64,000 nucleotides of DNA from NCBI RefSeq assembly GCF_007677875.1, contig NZ_VEDO01000004.1, forward strand, positions 1 to 64,000. Reading direction: 5' to 3'. Below, piece by piece: positions 54,118 through 63,480 of the stretch; position 1 is the stretch's first letter, and every line of letters starts with the position of its first letter. Below the pieces are notes generated by a model that saw only the letters and a program-made list of their open reading frames with translations, was not told the DNA's origin and ran no database searches. Source of the stretch: Variovorax boronicumulans (GTDB lineage Bacteria; Pseudomonadota; Gammaproteobacteria; Burkholderiales; Burkholderiaceae_C). A program made the position numbers and the translations under genes.

Positions 54118-55209
54118 CTAGCGTTGGCCCGGCAATCGAAAGCGCGACAGCGACCAGCGCCGCACCTGCTCCTCCCATTCGTCGTCCTCGCGCGCCGTGA
54201 GCGGCAGCGCCAGGTTGGTCACGAACATCCAGTCGCCGAGCACGGCCGTGCTGGCCGGGAACAGCAGGCCCTCGGGCGCGCCGTCGGCCGCGATGCCGAG
54301 GAACTCGCCGGCGCGCCCGCGCACGCGGCCGGCCTCGTCCAGCGCGATCACGGTGTCGATCTGGTTGGCCACCACCCAGAGCCGGCCGTCGTGGAACTGC
54401 AGGCCGTCGGCGCCGTACAGGCCCTCGGCCAGTACCGCCAGCGGCCCGCCGGGCAAGGGCAGGCGCAGCACACGGCCGTCGCCGGCGTTGTTGATGTAGA
54501 GCACGCTCTCGTCGGCGTTCAGGGCCAGGCCGTTGGCGCCGAAGGGCAAGGCGCCGGCCGTGGCCAGCAGCGGATCGCGCAGCAGCGTGCCGACCGTGCA
54601 GGGCGTGCAGCGCGTGGCCTGCGCGATGCGGTAGATGGCGCCCTGGAACGAGTCCGAGACATAGAGGTTGCCGGCGCGGTCGAACACCATGCCGTTGATG
54701 GCCGGGAAGCCGGCCGCACCGAAGACCACGGTGTCGTGGCTGCCGTCCGGGTTGTCGATGCGGCCGGGTGCGGGCGCCGCGGGCACCAGGGCCTCGAAGC
54801 GCGCGACGTCCTCGACGGGGGTGGCGGCATCGAAGTCCAGCGCGATGCGTTGCAGCCGCCCGGCGCCGAAGTTCAGCACGTAGAGCCGGCCGTCTGCGAC
54901 GGCCAGGCCCGTCAAGGGCGTCTCGCCGAAGCTGCGCTGCGCCAGCAGCCGGCCGTCGGCGGCATAGCGCAGCAGCTGGTTGTTGCGCGCGGAGGCCGGC
55001 ATGCGTGCGTCGAAGGTGCCGACGTAGAGCTGGCCCGAGGCCGCATCGGCCGCCAGGCCCTCGGGGTGGCGCACGTCGGCGGGCAGCAGCACGAAGCGCT
55101 CGACCTCCCAGCGCGCGACGCGCTGCGGCTGGGCTTGCGGGGCGGTGCAGGCCAGCGCGGCAGAGCAGGCCAGGAGGGCGGTCAGGGACCGGAGGAGGCG
55201 AGGGCGCAT
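54118..55209 (-). CDS. SMP-30/gluconolactonase-like beta-propeller protein, exported
   Basis: A 363-residue exported protein. The leader [21 protein letters not shown] has possible lipobox Cys residues, so it may be a lipoprotein. The rest is a six-bladed propeller with repeats such as [39 protein letters not shown] and [18 protein letters not shown]. Lactonase or binding activity cannot be told apart. It lies upstream of, and is divergent from, an alpha/beta hydrolase gene. Confidence 0.8.
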   Translation of the reverse strand: MRPRLLRSLTALLACSAALACTAPQAQPQRVARWEVERFVLLPADVRHPEGLAADAASGQLYVGTFDARMPASARNNQLLRYAADGRLLAQRSFGETPLTGLAVADGRLYVLNFGAGRLQRIALDFDAATPVEDVARFEALVPAAPAPGRIDNPDGSHDTVVFGAAGFPAINGMVFDRAGNLYVSDSFQGAIYRIAQATRCTPCTVGTLLRDPLLATAGALPFGANGLALNADESVLYINNAGDGRVLRLPLPGGPLAVLAEGLYGADGLQFHDGRLWVVANQIDTVIALDEAGRVRGRAGEFLGIAADGAPEGLLFPASTAVLGDWMFVTNLALPLTAREDDEWEEQVRRWSLSRFRLPGQR

Positions 55210-55368
55210 GGCTGGTCCTTGGCAGACGGAGGAGTGGCTCTGGTTGTAGAGGCGCCGCGCGGCGGCGGAATCGCCGTTCAGCAGGGCCCGGACCTAGGCC
55301 GCCGGGGGGATGGCAGAGGGGCGCGCCGTTGCGAAGATGGCGGCACTTTTCGCCACAGGAGCCTCGCC

Positions 55369-56274
55369 ATGCCGCTTCTTCGCCCTCCCTTGCGCCCCTG
55401 CGCCGCCCTTGCCGAACCGGCGGCGGTCGTGTCGGCTGCACAGGCGCCGACCCGCACGGTGCGCGTGCGCGACGACCTCATCGCCTACCGAGCGCTGGGC
55501 CCGGAGCACGGTGTGCCGCTGCTGCTGCTGAACCGCTTTCGCGGCACCATGGACCACTGGGACCCTGCGCTGCTGGCGGTGCTGGCGGCTGAGCGCCGCG
55601 TGCTGGTGTTCGACCAGCCGGGCTTCGCGCGCTCCGAAGGCACGCCACCCGCCAGCGTGGCCGCCTTCGCGGCGAACGCCGCCGCCTTCGCGCAGGCACT
55701 GGGCATTGCCGAGCTGGACGTGCTGGGCTTCTCGATGGGCGGCACCGTGGCGCTGCAGTTGCTGCTGGACCAGCCGGCCCTGGTGCGCCGCGCCGTGGTC
55801 GCGGGCTCCGGCCCCGGCCATGTGCCCGGCCTGCCGCAGGACCCGGATGTCGGCAGCCCCGCGGTCTGGCAGGTGGCGACCAAGCCGGTCAACTCCGACG
55901 AGGACTTCCTGTTCCTGTTCTTCGAGCCCTCGGCCACGAGCCAGCAGGCCGGGCGCGACTACCTGGCGAGGCTGCGACAGCGGCCCGATGCCTTCGTGCG
56001 GCAGGTCGAGCCCGCGGCGTGGCAGGCGCAGCTGGCCTCGGCCCTCGCGTTGCAGGATCCGGCGGCCTCGCTGCTGCCGCGGCTGGGCGCAGTGCGTCAG
56101 CCAGTGCTGGTCGCCAACGGCCGGCACGACACCATGGTGGCCAGCTACGCCTCCTACGCGATGGCGCAGGCGCTGCCAGACGCCACGCTCGTGCTCTACC
56201 CGGATGCTGGGCACGGTTTCCTGTTCCAGTATCCCGAGCGCTTCGGCGCGGACGTGCTGCGCTTCCTGCGCTGA
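55369..56274 (+). CDS. Alpha/beta hydrolase
   Basis: A 301-residue hydrolase with the oxyanion segment [19 protein letters not shown], nucleophile elbow [10 protein letters not shown], Asp in [10 protein letters not shown] and His in [10 protein letters not shown]. No clear signal peptide is seen, though residues 1-25 are hydrophobic and Ala/Pro-rich. The substrate is unknown. It is transcribed away from the SMP-30-like gene with 159 bases between the starts. Confidence 0.85.
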   Translation: MPLLRPPLRPCAALAEPAAVVSAAQAPTRTVRVRDDLIAYRALGPEHGVPLLLLNRFRGTMDHWDPALLAVLAAERRVLVFDQPGFARSEGTPPASVAAFAANAAAFAQALGIAELDVLGFSMGGTVALQLLLDQPALVRRAVVAGSGPGHVPGLPQDPDVGSPAVWQVATKPVNSDEDFLFLFFEPSATSQQAGRDYLARLRQRPDAFVRQVEPAAWQAQLASALALQDPAASLLPRLGAVRQPVLVANGRHDTMVASYASYAMAQALPDATLVLYPDAGHGFLFQYPERFGADVLRFLR

Positions 56275-56383
56275 GCCTGGCCCTGCCGCTTCGGACCGCG
56301 CCTTGGGCCATTGGCGGGAGGGCGCAGTCCTGCCGGTATCATCTGCGGCCATTTTTCACGGGCCCCGGGCGGCCCGTCACCCC

Positions 56384-57136
56384 ATGCAGCTGCAGGACAT
56401 CCTCTTCTCCCAAGGTTTCGGCACGCGGCGCGTCTGCGCCGGGCTGGTCCAGCAGGGCCATGTGGCCGTGGCCGGCGCCGATGGCGTCTTCCTGCCTTGC
56501 ACGGAATCGGCCGCCGACTTCGACCCCGAGGGCCTGCGTTTCCGCGTGCAGGGCCAGGACTGGGAGTACTTCGAAAAAGCCTACGTGCTGCTGCACAAGC
56601 CGACCGGCACCGAGTGCTCGCACAAGCCTTCGTCCTATCCCAGCGTCTACACGCTGCTGCCCGCGCCGCTGCGCCAGCGCCCGCAAAAGAGCGCGCTGCA
56701 GGGCGTGCAGGCCGTCGGCCGGCTCGACCAGGACACGACCGGCATGTTGCTGCTCAGCGACGATGGCCAGTTTCTCCACCGCATGACCTCGCCCAAGAAG
56801 CTCACGCCCAAGGTCTACGAGGTGCAAGCCAAGCATGCTCTGGACGCCAGGCAGGTCGAGGCTCTGCTGCGCGGCGTGGTGCTGGACGACGACCCGCGCC
56901 CGGTGCAGGCAGCGGCGGCCGAGATCGTCGATGCCGACGGCGCCGCGCGCCACCTGCGGCTGACGCTGACCAGCGGCAAGTACCACCAGGTCAAGCGCAT
57001 GCTGGCCGCGGTGGGCAACCGCGTCGAGGGCCTGCACCGTTCGCGCATCGGCGCTTTGGCCCTGCCCGCCGACCTGGCGCCCGGCCAGTGGCGCTGGCTG
57101 CGGGCCGAAGACCTGGCTGCGCTGACGGCTGGCTGA
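56384..57136 (+). CDS. Pseudouridine synthase of the RsuA/RluB/E/F family
   Basis: A 250-residue enzyme that isomerises uridine in ribosomal RNA. The N-terminal S4-like domain (LQDILFSQGFGTRRVCAGLVQQGHVAV) is followed by VLLHKPTGTECSHKP, the catalytic-Asp motif AVGRLDQDTTGMLLLSDDG, and LTSGKYHQVKRMLAAVGNRVEGLHRSRIG. These match RsuA, which acts on 16S rRNA position 516. The family is hard to split by eye, so RluB/E/F remains possible. Confidence 0.9.
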   Translation: MQLQDILFSQGFGTRRVCAGLVQQGHVAVAGADGVFLPCTESAADFDPEGLRFRVQGQDWEYFEKAYVLLHKPTGTECSHKPSSYPSVYTLLPAPLRQRPQKSALQGVQAVGRLDQDTTGMLLLSDDGQFLHRMTSPKKLTPKVYEVQAKHALDARQVEALLRGVVLDDDPRPVQAAAAEIVDADGAARHLRLTLTSGKYHQVKRMLAAVGNRVEGLHRSRIGALALPADLAPGQWRWLRAEDLAALTAG

Positions 57137-57178
57137 CAGAGCGCAGCGCTACACTGCGCGCTCCGTGCAAAGGGTGTC

Positions 57179-58165
57179 GTGAAATCCTCGTTCCTGCTTC
57201 GGCTCGGCGCCGCGCTGCTCGCGCTGGCCGTGCTGTCCCCATTGGCGGCCCAGGCGCAGCGCGCCCCGGTCTTCGTGCTGAACTCCCTGGACGCTTCCGT
57301 CAGCGTGATCGACCCGGTCAGCTGGCAGGAAACGCGCCGCATCGCCACCGGCAAGGAGCCGCACCACCTGTACATGACGCCGGACGAGAAGTCGGTGATC
57401 GTCGCCAACGCGCTGAGCGACTCGCTGACCTTCATCGACCCCCACACGGCCGAGGTGCAGAAGGTCGTGCCGGGCATCGTCGACCCCTACCACCTGCGCT
57501 TCTCGCCCGACATGAAGTGGCTGGTGATCGCCGCCAACCGGCTCAACCACGTCGACCTGTACCGCTGGAACGGCCATGACCTGCAGCTAGCGCGCCGCCT
57601 TTCGACCGGCAAGACGCCCAGCCACATCTGGATCGACGCGCGCAGCACCACTGCCTACGTCTCGGTGCAGGACAGCGACGAGCTCATCGCCGTGGACCTG
57701 GCCACCCAGCAGATCCGCTGGCAGGTGCCCACCGGCAAGATGCCGGCCGACGTGTTCGGCACGCCGGATGGCAAGAGCCTGCTCGTTGGCCTGACCGGCG
57801 CCGACGGCGTGCAGGTGTTCGACATCTCGGGCAAGGAACCCCGCGCCGCCAAACTGATCAAGACAGGCAATGGTGCCCATGCCTTCCGCAGCGCCGGCGA
57901 CGGGCGCCATGTCTTCGTCAGCAACCGTGTCGCCAACACCATCAGCAAGATCGACCTGCACAGCCTGGAGGCCGTCGCCAGCTTTGTCGCGCCCGGCGGG
58001 CCGGACTGCATGGACCTGTCGGCCGACGGCCGTCTGCTGTACTTCACCTCGCGCTGGGCGCGCAAGCTCAGCGTGCTGGACCTGCAGACCGGCAAACTCG
58101 TGCAGCAGGTCAAGGTCGGCCGTTCGCCGCATGGCGTTTGGACCCTGGACCATGCCACGCGCTGA
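57179..58165 (+). CDS. Exported YncE-like beta-propeller protein
   Basis: A 328-residue secreted protein. A signal peptide ends at PLAAQA. The mature part is a seven-bladed propeller of about 40-residue repeats, for example VFVLNSLDASVSVIDPVSWQETRRIATGKEPHHLYMTPDEKSVIVANALSDSLTFID (given as parts VFVLNSLDASVSVIDP and MTPDEKSVIVANA). The GTG start is directly before a basic and hydrophobic leader. Its 3' end overlaps the next gene by 14 bases. Function unknown; YncE-type proteins bind DNA or ligands in the periplasm. Confidence 0.85.
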   Translation: MKSSFLLRLGAALLALAVLSPLAAQAQRAPVFVLNSLDASVSVIDPVSWQETRRIATGKEPHHLYMTPDEKSVIVANALSDSLTFIDPHTAEVQKVVPGIVDPYHLRFSPDMKWLVIAANRLNHVDLYRWNGHDLQLARRLSTGKTPSHIWIDARSTTAYVSVQDSDELIAVDLATQQIRWQVPTGKMPADVFGTPDGKSLLVGLTGADGVQVFDISGKEPRAAKLIKTGNGAHAFRSAGDGRHVFVSNRVANTISKIDLHSLEAVASFVAPGGPDCMDLSADGRLLYFTSRWARKLSVLDLQTGKLVQQVKVGRSPHGVWTLDHATR

Positions 58166-58985
58166 GCGTGGGCTGTCGCTGCGCAAGGCCATCGCGGCCG
58201 CCGTCGCGCTGGTCCTGAGCGGTCAGGCTGCGGCCAACTGCACGCGGCCGGTCTACCTCACGCTGGACACCGGCCACATGGGCGTGGCCCCGCTGATCGC
58301 CGACGTGCTCAAGCGCCAGGACGTGCGGGTGACCTTCTTTGCCGCCAACGAGGCCACGCAGCAGGGCGACGGCAGCCTGGGCGACGACTGGGCCGCCTGG
58401 TGGCGCGCCCGTGCGCAGGAAGGCCACGCCTTCGCCTCGCACACCTATGACCATGTCTACTGGAGCGCCGACGTGCCGCCCGGCCGCGACGGCACGGCGC
58501 GCTTTCGCATCCGCGCCTCGGCCGGCCCGCAGATCGGCCAGACCCGGCTGTTCACGGCCGCGCAGTATTGCGAGGAGATCGGCCGCGCCGCGCGCCGGCT
58601 CGAGGAGGTCACGGGCCAGCCGCCGCTGCCGCTGTTCCGCGCGCCGGGCGGGCGCACCTCGCCCACGCTGCTGTCGGTGGCGCGCGGCTGCGGCTATGCC
58701 CACGTGGGCTGGGCGCCGGCCGGATTCCTCGGCGACGAGTTGCCCAGCGAGCGCTACTCCAATGCCGACCTGCTGGCCAAGGCCCTGCGCGACATCAGGC
58801 CCGGCCAGATCCTCGTGGCCCACCTGGGCATCTGGTCGCGCAAGGATCCCTGGGCGCCGGCCGTGCTGGAGCCGCTGATCGAAGGCCTCAAGGCCAAGGG
58901 CATGTGCTTCGCCACGCTGCGCGAGCATCCGGACTACCAGCGCTGGATCGCCGCGCACAGGGACGACCCGCCATGGAGTCGCTGA
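58152..58985 (+). CDS. Divergent polysaccharide deacetylase family protein (CE4/NodB)
   Basis: A 277-residue exported protein. A signal peptide ends at AAAN. NodB motifs are present but altered: motif 1 reads YLTLDTGHMG instead of TFDDGP, so the second, metal-binding Asp is Thr. Motif 2 is SHTYDHVYW with both His, and motif 3 is LFRAPGGRTS. An insertion between motif 2 and motif 3 is rich in charged residues. It may use a changed metal site or have lost activity. It overlaps both neighbours (14 and 13 bases), so the genes are tightly coupled. Confidence 0.85.
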   Translation: MPRAERGLSLRKAIAAAVALVLSGQAAANCTRPVYLTLDTGHMGVAPLIADVLKRQDVRVTFFAANEATQQGDGSLGDDWAAWWRARAQEGHAFASHTYDHVYWSADVPPGRDGTARFRIRASAGPQIGQTRLFTAAQYCEEIGRAARRLEEVTGQPPLPLFRAPGGRTSPTLLSVARGCGYAHVGWAPAGFLGDELPSERYSNADLLAKALRDIRPGQILVAHLGIWSRKDPWAPAVLEPLIEGLKAKGMCFATLREHPDYQRWIAAHRDDPPWSR

Positions 58986-59941
58986 CCGACCTGTTCGGCA
59001 TGGCGCAGCAGTGGCTGTTCGAGTCGCTGGTGCAGCCGGTGGTGTTCGCCATCGGCCTGGGTGGCTGGCTGGAGGACGCCTTCACGGCCACCGGCTGGCT
59101 GCTGGTCGGCCTGCTGCAGATTGCCGCCATGCTGCTGGTGATCGGCCCGCTGCAGCGCTGGCGCCCCGTCGAGCCCGTGACCGACCAGTCCGCCATCCGC
59201 ACCGACATTCTCTACACGCTGGTGCACCGGCTGGGCCTGTTCCGCCTGGCGCTGTTCTTCACACTGGAACCGTGGATGGACGATGTGTTCGGCTGGCTGC
59301 GTGTGCAGGGGCTGTCGACCTGGCACCTGGACGGGCTGTGGCCCGGCGTGACGGACGTGGCCTGGGTCAGCTTCGTGCTGTACCTCTTGGTGTTCGACTT
59401 CGCCGACTACTGCATCCACCGCGGGCAGCACCGTTTCCAGTGGTGGTGGAACCTGCATGCGCTGCACCACTCGCAGCGCCAGATGACGATGTGGAGCGAC
59501 AACCGCAACCATCTGCTGGACGACCTGCTGCGCGACGCCATCCTGGTCGTCGTGGCGCAGCTGATCGGCGTGGGACCGGGCCAGTTCGTCGCCATCGTGG
59601 CGCTGACGCAGCTGTCCGAGAACTTCCACCACGCCAACCTGCGGCTGTGGTTCGGCCGGGTCGGCGAGCGGCTGTGGGTCAGTCCGCGCTTCCACCGCCG
59701 GCACCACAGCATCAGCATTGGCCACGAGTCCGAAGGACGGGGCAGCCTGGGCGGCGTCAACTTCGGCGTGCTGCTGCCCTGGTGGGACATGTTGCTGCGC
59801 ACCGCCGATTTCACGGTGCGCTACGACCCCACCGGCATCCGCGACCAGGTCGAACCCGGCCCGCGCGGCCTGCGCGACTACGGCCACGGCTTCTGGCGCC
59901 AGCAATGGTTGGGCGTGCTGCGCCTGGTCGGGCGGGCCTGA
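58973..59941 (+). CDS. Sterol desaturase / fatty acid hydroxylase family membrane protein
   Basis: A 322-residue integral membrane di-iron enzyme. The His clusters that bind iron are HRGQHRFQWWWNLHALHHS, then FHHANLRLWF and FHRRHHSISIGHES, matching HxxxH, HxxHH and HxxHH. Three or four membrane helices precede them. It should hydroxylate or desaturate a lipid. The start overlaps the deacetylase gene by 13 bases. The lipid is unknown. Confidence 0.92.
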   Translation: MESLTDLFGMAQQWLFESLVQPVVFAIGLGGWLEDAFTATGWLLVGLLQIAAMLLVIGPLQRWRPVEPVTDQSAIRTDILYTLVHRLGLFRLALFFTLEPWMDDVFGWLRVQGLSTWHLDGLWPGVTDVAWVSFVLYLLVFDFADYCIHRGQHRFQWWWNLHALHHSQRQMTMWSDNRNHLLDDLLRDAILVVVAQLIGVGPGQFVAIVALTQLSENFHHANLRLWFGRVGERLWVSPRFHRRHHSISIGHESEGRGSLGGVNFGVLLPWWDMLLRTADFTVRYDPTGIRDQVEPGPRGLRDYGHGFWRQQWLGVLRLVGRA

Positions 59942-59962
59942 GCCGCGCGGTATCCTCCAGCC

Positions 59963-60883
59963 ATGCGTCTGCTCATGGATTCCTTCTGGCGCGCGGCAGC
60001 GTACTGCCTGCATCCGCGCGTCATCGCCCTGTCGGTCCTTCCCCTGGTGCTGATGGCCGTGCTCTCGCTGGGCCTGGGTTACTTCTTCTGGGAGCCGGCC
60101 GTGGCCTGGATGCGCGCCTGGCTGCACGGCTGGCCGCTGTTCGGCACCGTCATGGGCTGGCTGCAGGGCCTGGGCTTCGGCGGCGTGCAGGCGGCCGTGG
60201 CGCCGCTGCTGCTGATCGCGCTGGTCACGCCGCTGGTGGTGGTGCTGTCGCTGCTGCTGGTGGCCGGGCTGGTCACGCCCTCGGTGGTCGCGCTGGTCGG
60301 CGACCGGCGCTTCCCGCGGCTGGAAAAGCGCCGCGGCGGCTCTTTCCTCGGCAGCCTGTTCGGCGCGTTGTGGGCCACTGTGGCTGCGCTGGTGGTGCTG
60401 GTGCTGTCGATCCCGCTGTGGCTGATTCCGCCATTGGTGCTGGTGCTGCCGCCGCTCATCTGGGGCTGGCTGACCTACCGCGTGATGTCCTACGACGTGC
60501 TGGCCGAGCACGCCAGCAAGGCGGAGCGCACGGAACTGATGCGCGAGCACCGCTTCACGCTGCTGACGCTGGGCGTGCTGACCGGCTACCTGGGTGCCGC
60601 GCCCGCGCTGGTCTGGGCCTGGGGCGCGCTGACGGTGGTGCTGGCCCCGGTGCTGGTGCCCGTCTCGGTCTGGCTCTACACGCTGGTATTCGCCTTCTCG
60701 GCCTTGTGGTTCACGCACTACGCGCTGGCCGCGCTCGAGGCCATGCGGGCCAAGGCCGCCAGCGTGCAGGTCGCCCCGGCCGATGCCGCCTGGCCGGCGC
60801 CCAGCGCCGTGCTGGTGGAGCAGGGCGACGCCGATTCCTCCTCTTCCCGTCCCTATGCCCCCACGCCCCTTCCCCCTCCCTGA
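59963..60883 (+). CDS. EI24-domain membrane protein (CysZ-like)
   Basis: A 306-residue protein with five or six hydrophobic helices and the EI24-family segments SFWRAAAYCLHPRVIALSVLPLVLMAVLSL and LPPLIWGWLTYRVMSYDVLAEHASKAER (each in part). CysZ, a sulfate channel, is the best-known member. The C-terminal tail after the last helix is Pro/Ala/Ser-rich. It overlaps the next gene by 29 bases. Confidence 0.85.
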   Translation: MRLLMDSFWRAAAYCLHPRVIALSVLPLVLMAVLSLGLGYFFWEPAVAWMRAWLHGWPLFGTVMGWLQGLGFGGVQAAVAPLLLIALVTPLVVVLSLLLVAGLVTPSVVALVGDRRFPRLEKRRGGSFLGSLFGALWATVAALVVLVLSIPLWLIPPLVLVLPPLIWGWLTYRVMSYDVLAEHASKAERTELMREHRFTLLTLGVLTGYLGAAPALVWAWGALTVVLAPVLVPVSVWLYTLVFAFSALWFTHYALAALEAMRAKAASVQVAPADAAWPAPSAVLVEQGDADSSSSRPYAPTPLPPP

Positions 60884-61691
60884 GACGCTGCCGACGGCGG
60901 TCGGCCTGGTCATCGTCGGCGACGAGATCCTCTCGGGCAAGCGCGCCGACAAGCACATGGCCAAGGTCATCGAGCTGCTGTCTGCGCGCGGCATGCAGCT
61001 GGCCTACGCCGACTATGTGGGCGACGCGCCCGAGCGCATCACGGCGACGCTGGCGCGCGCCTTCGCTTCGGGCGACCTGGTGTTCTCCTGCGGCGGCATC
61101 GGAGCCACGCCGGACGACCACACGCGCCAGTGCGCCGGTGCCGCGATTGGCCGCCCGCTCGTGTTGCATCCCGAGGCCGCTGCGCTGATCCGCGAGCGCA
61201 TGCAGGACGTCGCCCGCGAACAGGGCCTGCCCTACGAGCCAGACCGGCCGGACAACCAGCACCGGCTCAACATGGGGGTGTTCCCCGAGGGCGCGGCCAT
61301 CATCCCCAACCCCTACAACAAGATCGCCGGCTTCAGCCTGGGCCACGTGCACTTCGTGCCGGGCTTTCCGGTCATGGCCTGGCCCATGATCGAGTGGGTG
61401 CTGGACACGCACTACGCGGCGCTGCAGCAGCGCGCGGCTTGGGAGGAGCGCTCCGTCGTCGTCTACGGCGCCATGGAGTCGGCCCTGGTGCCGCTCATGG
61501 AACGCATCGAGCGCAGCCACCCCGGTGTCAAGGTGTTCAGCCTGCCCAGCGTCGACCACCCCGAGCACGGGCGACACATCGAGCTGGGCGTGAAGGGCGA
61601 ACCCGCTGCGGCGGGGCCGGCGTACGCCGAACTGCTGGCGGACCTGCAGGCCCAGGCGCTGCCGCTCGGACCCGAATTGGTGCGTTCTTAG
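60855..61691 (+). CDS. MoaB/CinA-type molybdopterin-binding-domain protein
   Basis: A 278-residue protein with the MoCF_biosynth fold: AVGLVIVGDEILSGKRADKHMAKVIELL and LVFSCGGIGATPDDHTRQCAGAAIGRPLVLH (in part). These are the MoaB/MogA/CinA N-terminal motifs GDEI and GGIGxTxDD. It lacks the CinA C-terminal deamidase domain. The start MPPRPFPL is the nearest ATG to the domain. The name competence/damage-inducible protein A is often given to such proteins, but the function is open. It is the last gene before the glnA control region. Confidence 0.88.
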   Translation: MPPRPFPLPETLPTAVGLVIVGDEILSGKRADKHMAKVIELLSARGMQLAYADYVGDAPERITATLARAFASGDLVFSCGGIGATPDDHTRQCAGAAIGRPLVLHPEAAALIRERMQDVAREQGLPYEPDRPDNQHRLNMGVFPEGAAIIPNPYNKIAGFSLGHVHFVPGFPVMAWPMIEWVLDTHYAALQQRAAWEERSVVVYGAMESALVPLMERIERSHPGVKVFSLPSVDHPEHGRHIELGVKGEPAAAGPAYAELLADLQAQALPLGPELVRS

Positions 61692-61717
61692 GCACCAAAT
61701 TGGAGATTCCGCAATAT

Positions 61718-61734
61718 TGCACCAATCTTGTGCA
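61718..61734 (+). promoter_or_regulatory. NtrC-binding site upstream of glnA
   Basis: TGCACCAATCTTGTGCA closely matches the NtrC consensus TGCACC-N5-GGTGCA, with one mismatch. Its centre is about 139 bases before the predicted transcript start, a usual enhancer distance. A weaker half-site GGCACC is at 61691-61696 and a GGTGCGCACC dyad lies at 61825-61834. Confidence 0.78.
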
Positions 61735-61837
61735 AAACGCGGCATTCAGTGCGCGTGCGCTGTAGGATGGAGCGCCGTTGCGACGGGCATTTCGCGCACG
61801 GATCCGCGCAGATCGGCCGGTTTTGGTGCGCACCCAT

Positions 61838-61854
61838 TTGGCACGGAACCTGCA
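61838..61854 (+). promoter_or_regulatory. Sigma-54 promoter of glnA
   Basis: TTGGCACGGAACCTGCA has GG and GC ten bases apart and matches the -24/-12 consensus with one mismatch in the -12 box. Transcription should begin near 61865, leaving a 42-base leader with AGGAGC before the glnA ATG. Confidence 0.85.
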
Positions 61855-61906
61855 TCCGAGTCCCCGTCTTATCCGTAGACCCCAACCAACCCTCAGGAGC
61901 TTTTTG

Positions 61907-63322
61907 ATGGCCAAGACCGTCGCAGACGTGATGAAAATGGTGAAGGAGAACGAAGTCAAGTTCGTCGACTTCCGCTTCACCGACACCCGTGGCAAGGAGC
62001 AGCACGTCACCGTGCCGGTGTCCCACTTCGACGAAGACAAGTTCACCTCCGGCCATGCATTCGACGGTTCCTCGGTCGCGGGTTGGAAGGGCATCGAAGC
62101 CTCGGACATGCAGCTCATGCCCGACCCGAACACGGCCAACATCGACCCCTTCTTCGAAGAAACCACGCTGTTCCTGCAGTGCGACGTGATCGAGCCGGGC
62201 GACGGCAAGGCCTACGACCGCGACCCGCGTTCCATCGCCAAGCGCGCCGAAGCCTACCTGAAGGCCTCCGGCCTGGGCGACACGGCCTTCTTCGGACCGG
62301 AACCCGAATTCTTCATCTTCGACGGCGTGCGCTGGAGCAACGAGCCCGGCCGCGTGTTCAGCGAGATCGAAGAATACGAAGCCCCCTGGAACAGCGGCGC
62401 CAAGCTGGAAGGCGGCAACCGCGGCCACCGTCCGACCGTCAAGGGCGGCTACTTCCCCGTGCCGCCGGTCGACAGCACGCAGGACATGCGCGCCGAGATG
62501 TCGCTGATCCTCGAATCGCTGGGCATCCCCGTCGAAGTGTTCCACCACGAAGTGGCGGGTGCAGGCCAGAACGAGATCGGCACCAAGTTCTCCACGCTGG
62601 TCGAGCGTGCCGACTGGACCCAGGTGCTCAAGTACGTGGTCTGGAACGTGGCCAACACCTACGGCAAGACCGCCACCTTCATGCCCAAGCCCTACGCTGG
62701 CGACAACGGCTCGGGCATGCACGTGCACCAGTCCATCTGGAAGGACGGCAAGAACCTGTTCGCCGGTGACGGCTACGCCGGCCTGTCGGACTTCGCGCTG
62801 TACTACATCGGCGGCATCATCAAGCACGCCCGCGCGCTGAACGCGATCACCAACCCCGGCACCAACAGCTACAAGCGCCTGGTCCCCGGGTTCGAAGCCC
62901 CGGTCAAGCTGGCCTACTCGGCCCGCAACCGCTCGGCCTCGATCCGCATCCCCTATGTGGCGAACCCCAAGGGCCGCCGCATCGAGGCGCGTTTCCCCGA
63001 TCCGTCCGCCAACCCCTACCTGGCGTTCTCGGCTCTGATGATGGCCGGCCTGGACGGCGTGGAGAACAAGATCCACCCGGGCGAAGCTGCCACCAAGGAC
63101 CTGTACCACCTGCCGCCGGAAGAGGACAAGCTGGTCCCCACCGTCTGCCACAGCCTGGACCAGGCCCTGGAGTACCTGGACAAGGACCGTGCCTTCCTGA
63201 CCAAGGGCGGCGTGTTCACCGACTCCATGCTGGACGCCTACATCGAGCTCAAGATGGGCGAAGTCACGCGTTTCCGCATGGCGCCGCACCCGGTCGAGTT
63301 CGACATGTACTACTCGCTGTAA
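61907..63322 (+). CDS. glnA: Glutamine synthetase type I
   Basis: A 471-residue enzyme making glutamine from glutamate, ammonia and ATP as a dodecamer. Signatures include [64 protein letters not shown] (ATP site) and the adenylylation-Tyr region [10 protein letters not shown], so it should be controlled by GlnE. AGGAGC lies before the ATG. The length is standard. The sigma-54 and NtrC sites upstream show nitrogen control. A terminator follows. Confidence 0.98.
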   Translation: MAKTVADVMKMVKENEVKFVDFRFTDTRGKEQHVTVPVSHFDEDKFTSGHAFDGSSVAGWKGIEASDMQLMPDPNTANIDPFFEETTLFLQCDVIEPGDGKAYDRDPRSIAKRAEAYLKASGLGDTAFFGPEPEFFIFDGVRWSNEPGRVFSEIEEYEAPWNSGAKLEGGNRGHRPTVKGGYFPVPPVDSTQDMRAEMSLILESLGIPVEVFHHEVAGAGQNEIGTKFSTLVERADWTQVLKYVVWNVANTYGKTATFMPKPYAGDNGSGMHVHQSIWKDGKNLFAGDGYAGLSDFALYYIGGIIKHARALNAITNPGTNSYKRLVPGFEAPVKLAYSARNRSASIRIPYVANPKGRRIEARFPDPSANPYLAFSALMMAGLDGVENKIHPGEAATKDLYHLPPEEDKLVPTVCHSLDQALEYLDKDRAFLTKGGVFTDSMLDAYIELKMGEVTRFRMAPHPVEFDMYYSL

Positions 63323-63370
63323 ACCGCATGCCGTTCCGCCGCAACTTGTGGCGGCCGGCGCGGTCACAGC

Positions 63371-63397
63371 AAAGGACGGCTCCGGCCGTCCTTTTTT
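63371..63397 (+). terminator. Rho-independent terminator of glnA
   Basis: AAAGGACGG (63371-63379) and CCGTCCTTT (63386-63394) form a 9-base stem with a 6-base loop, followed by T residues to 63397. It separates glnA from the small gene downstream. Confidence 0.92.
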
Positions 63398-63480
63398 CAT
63401 GGGGCGCGGCGCCGGGAAGGATCAACGGCGCGCGCTACCATGCGCTGCGACCGAACCGAGGGACCCTTTTGATCCGACGC

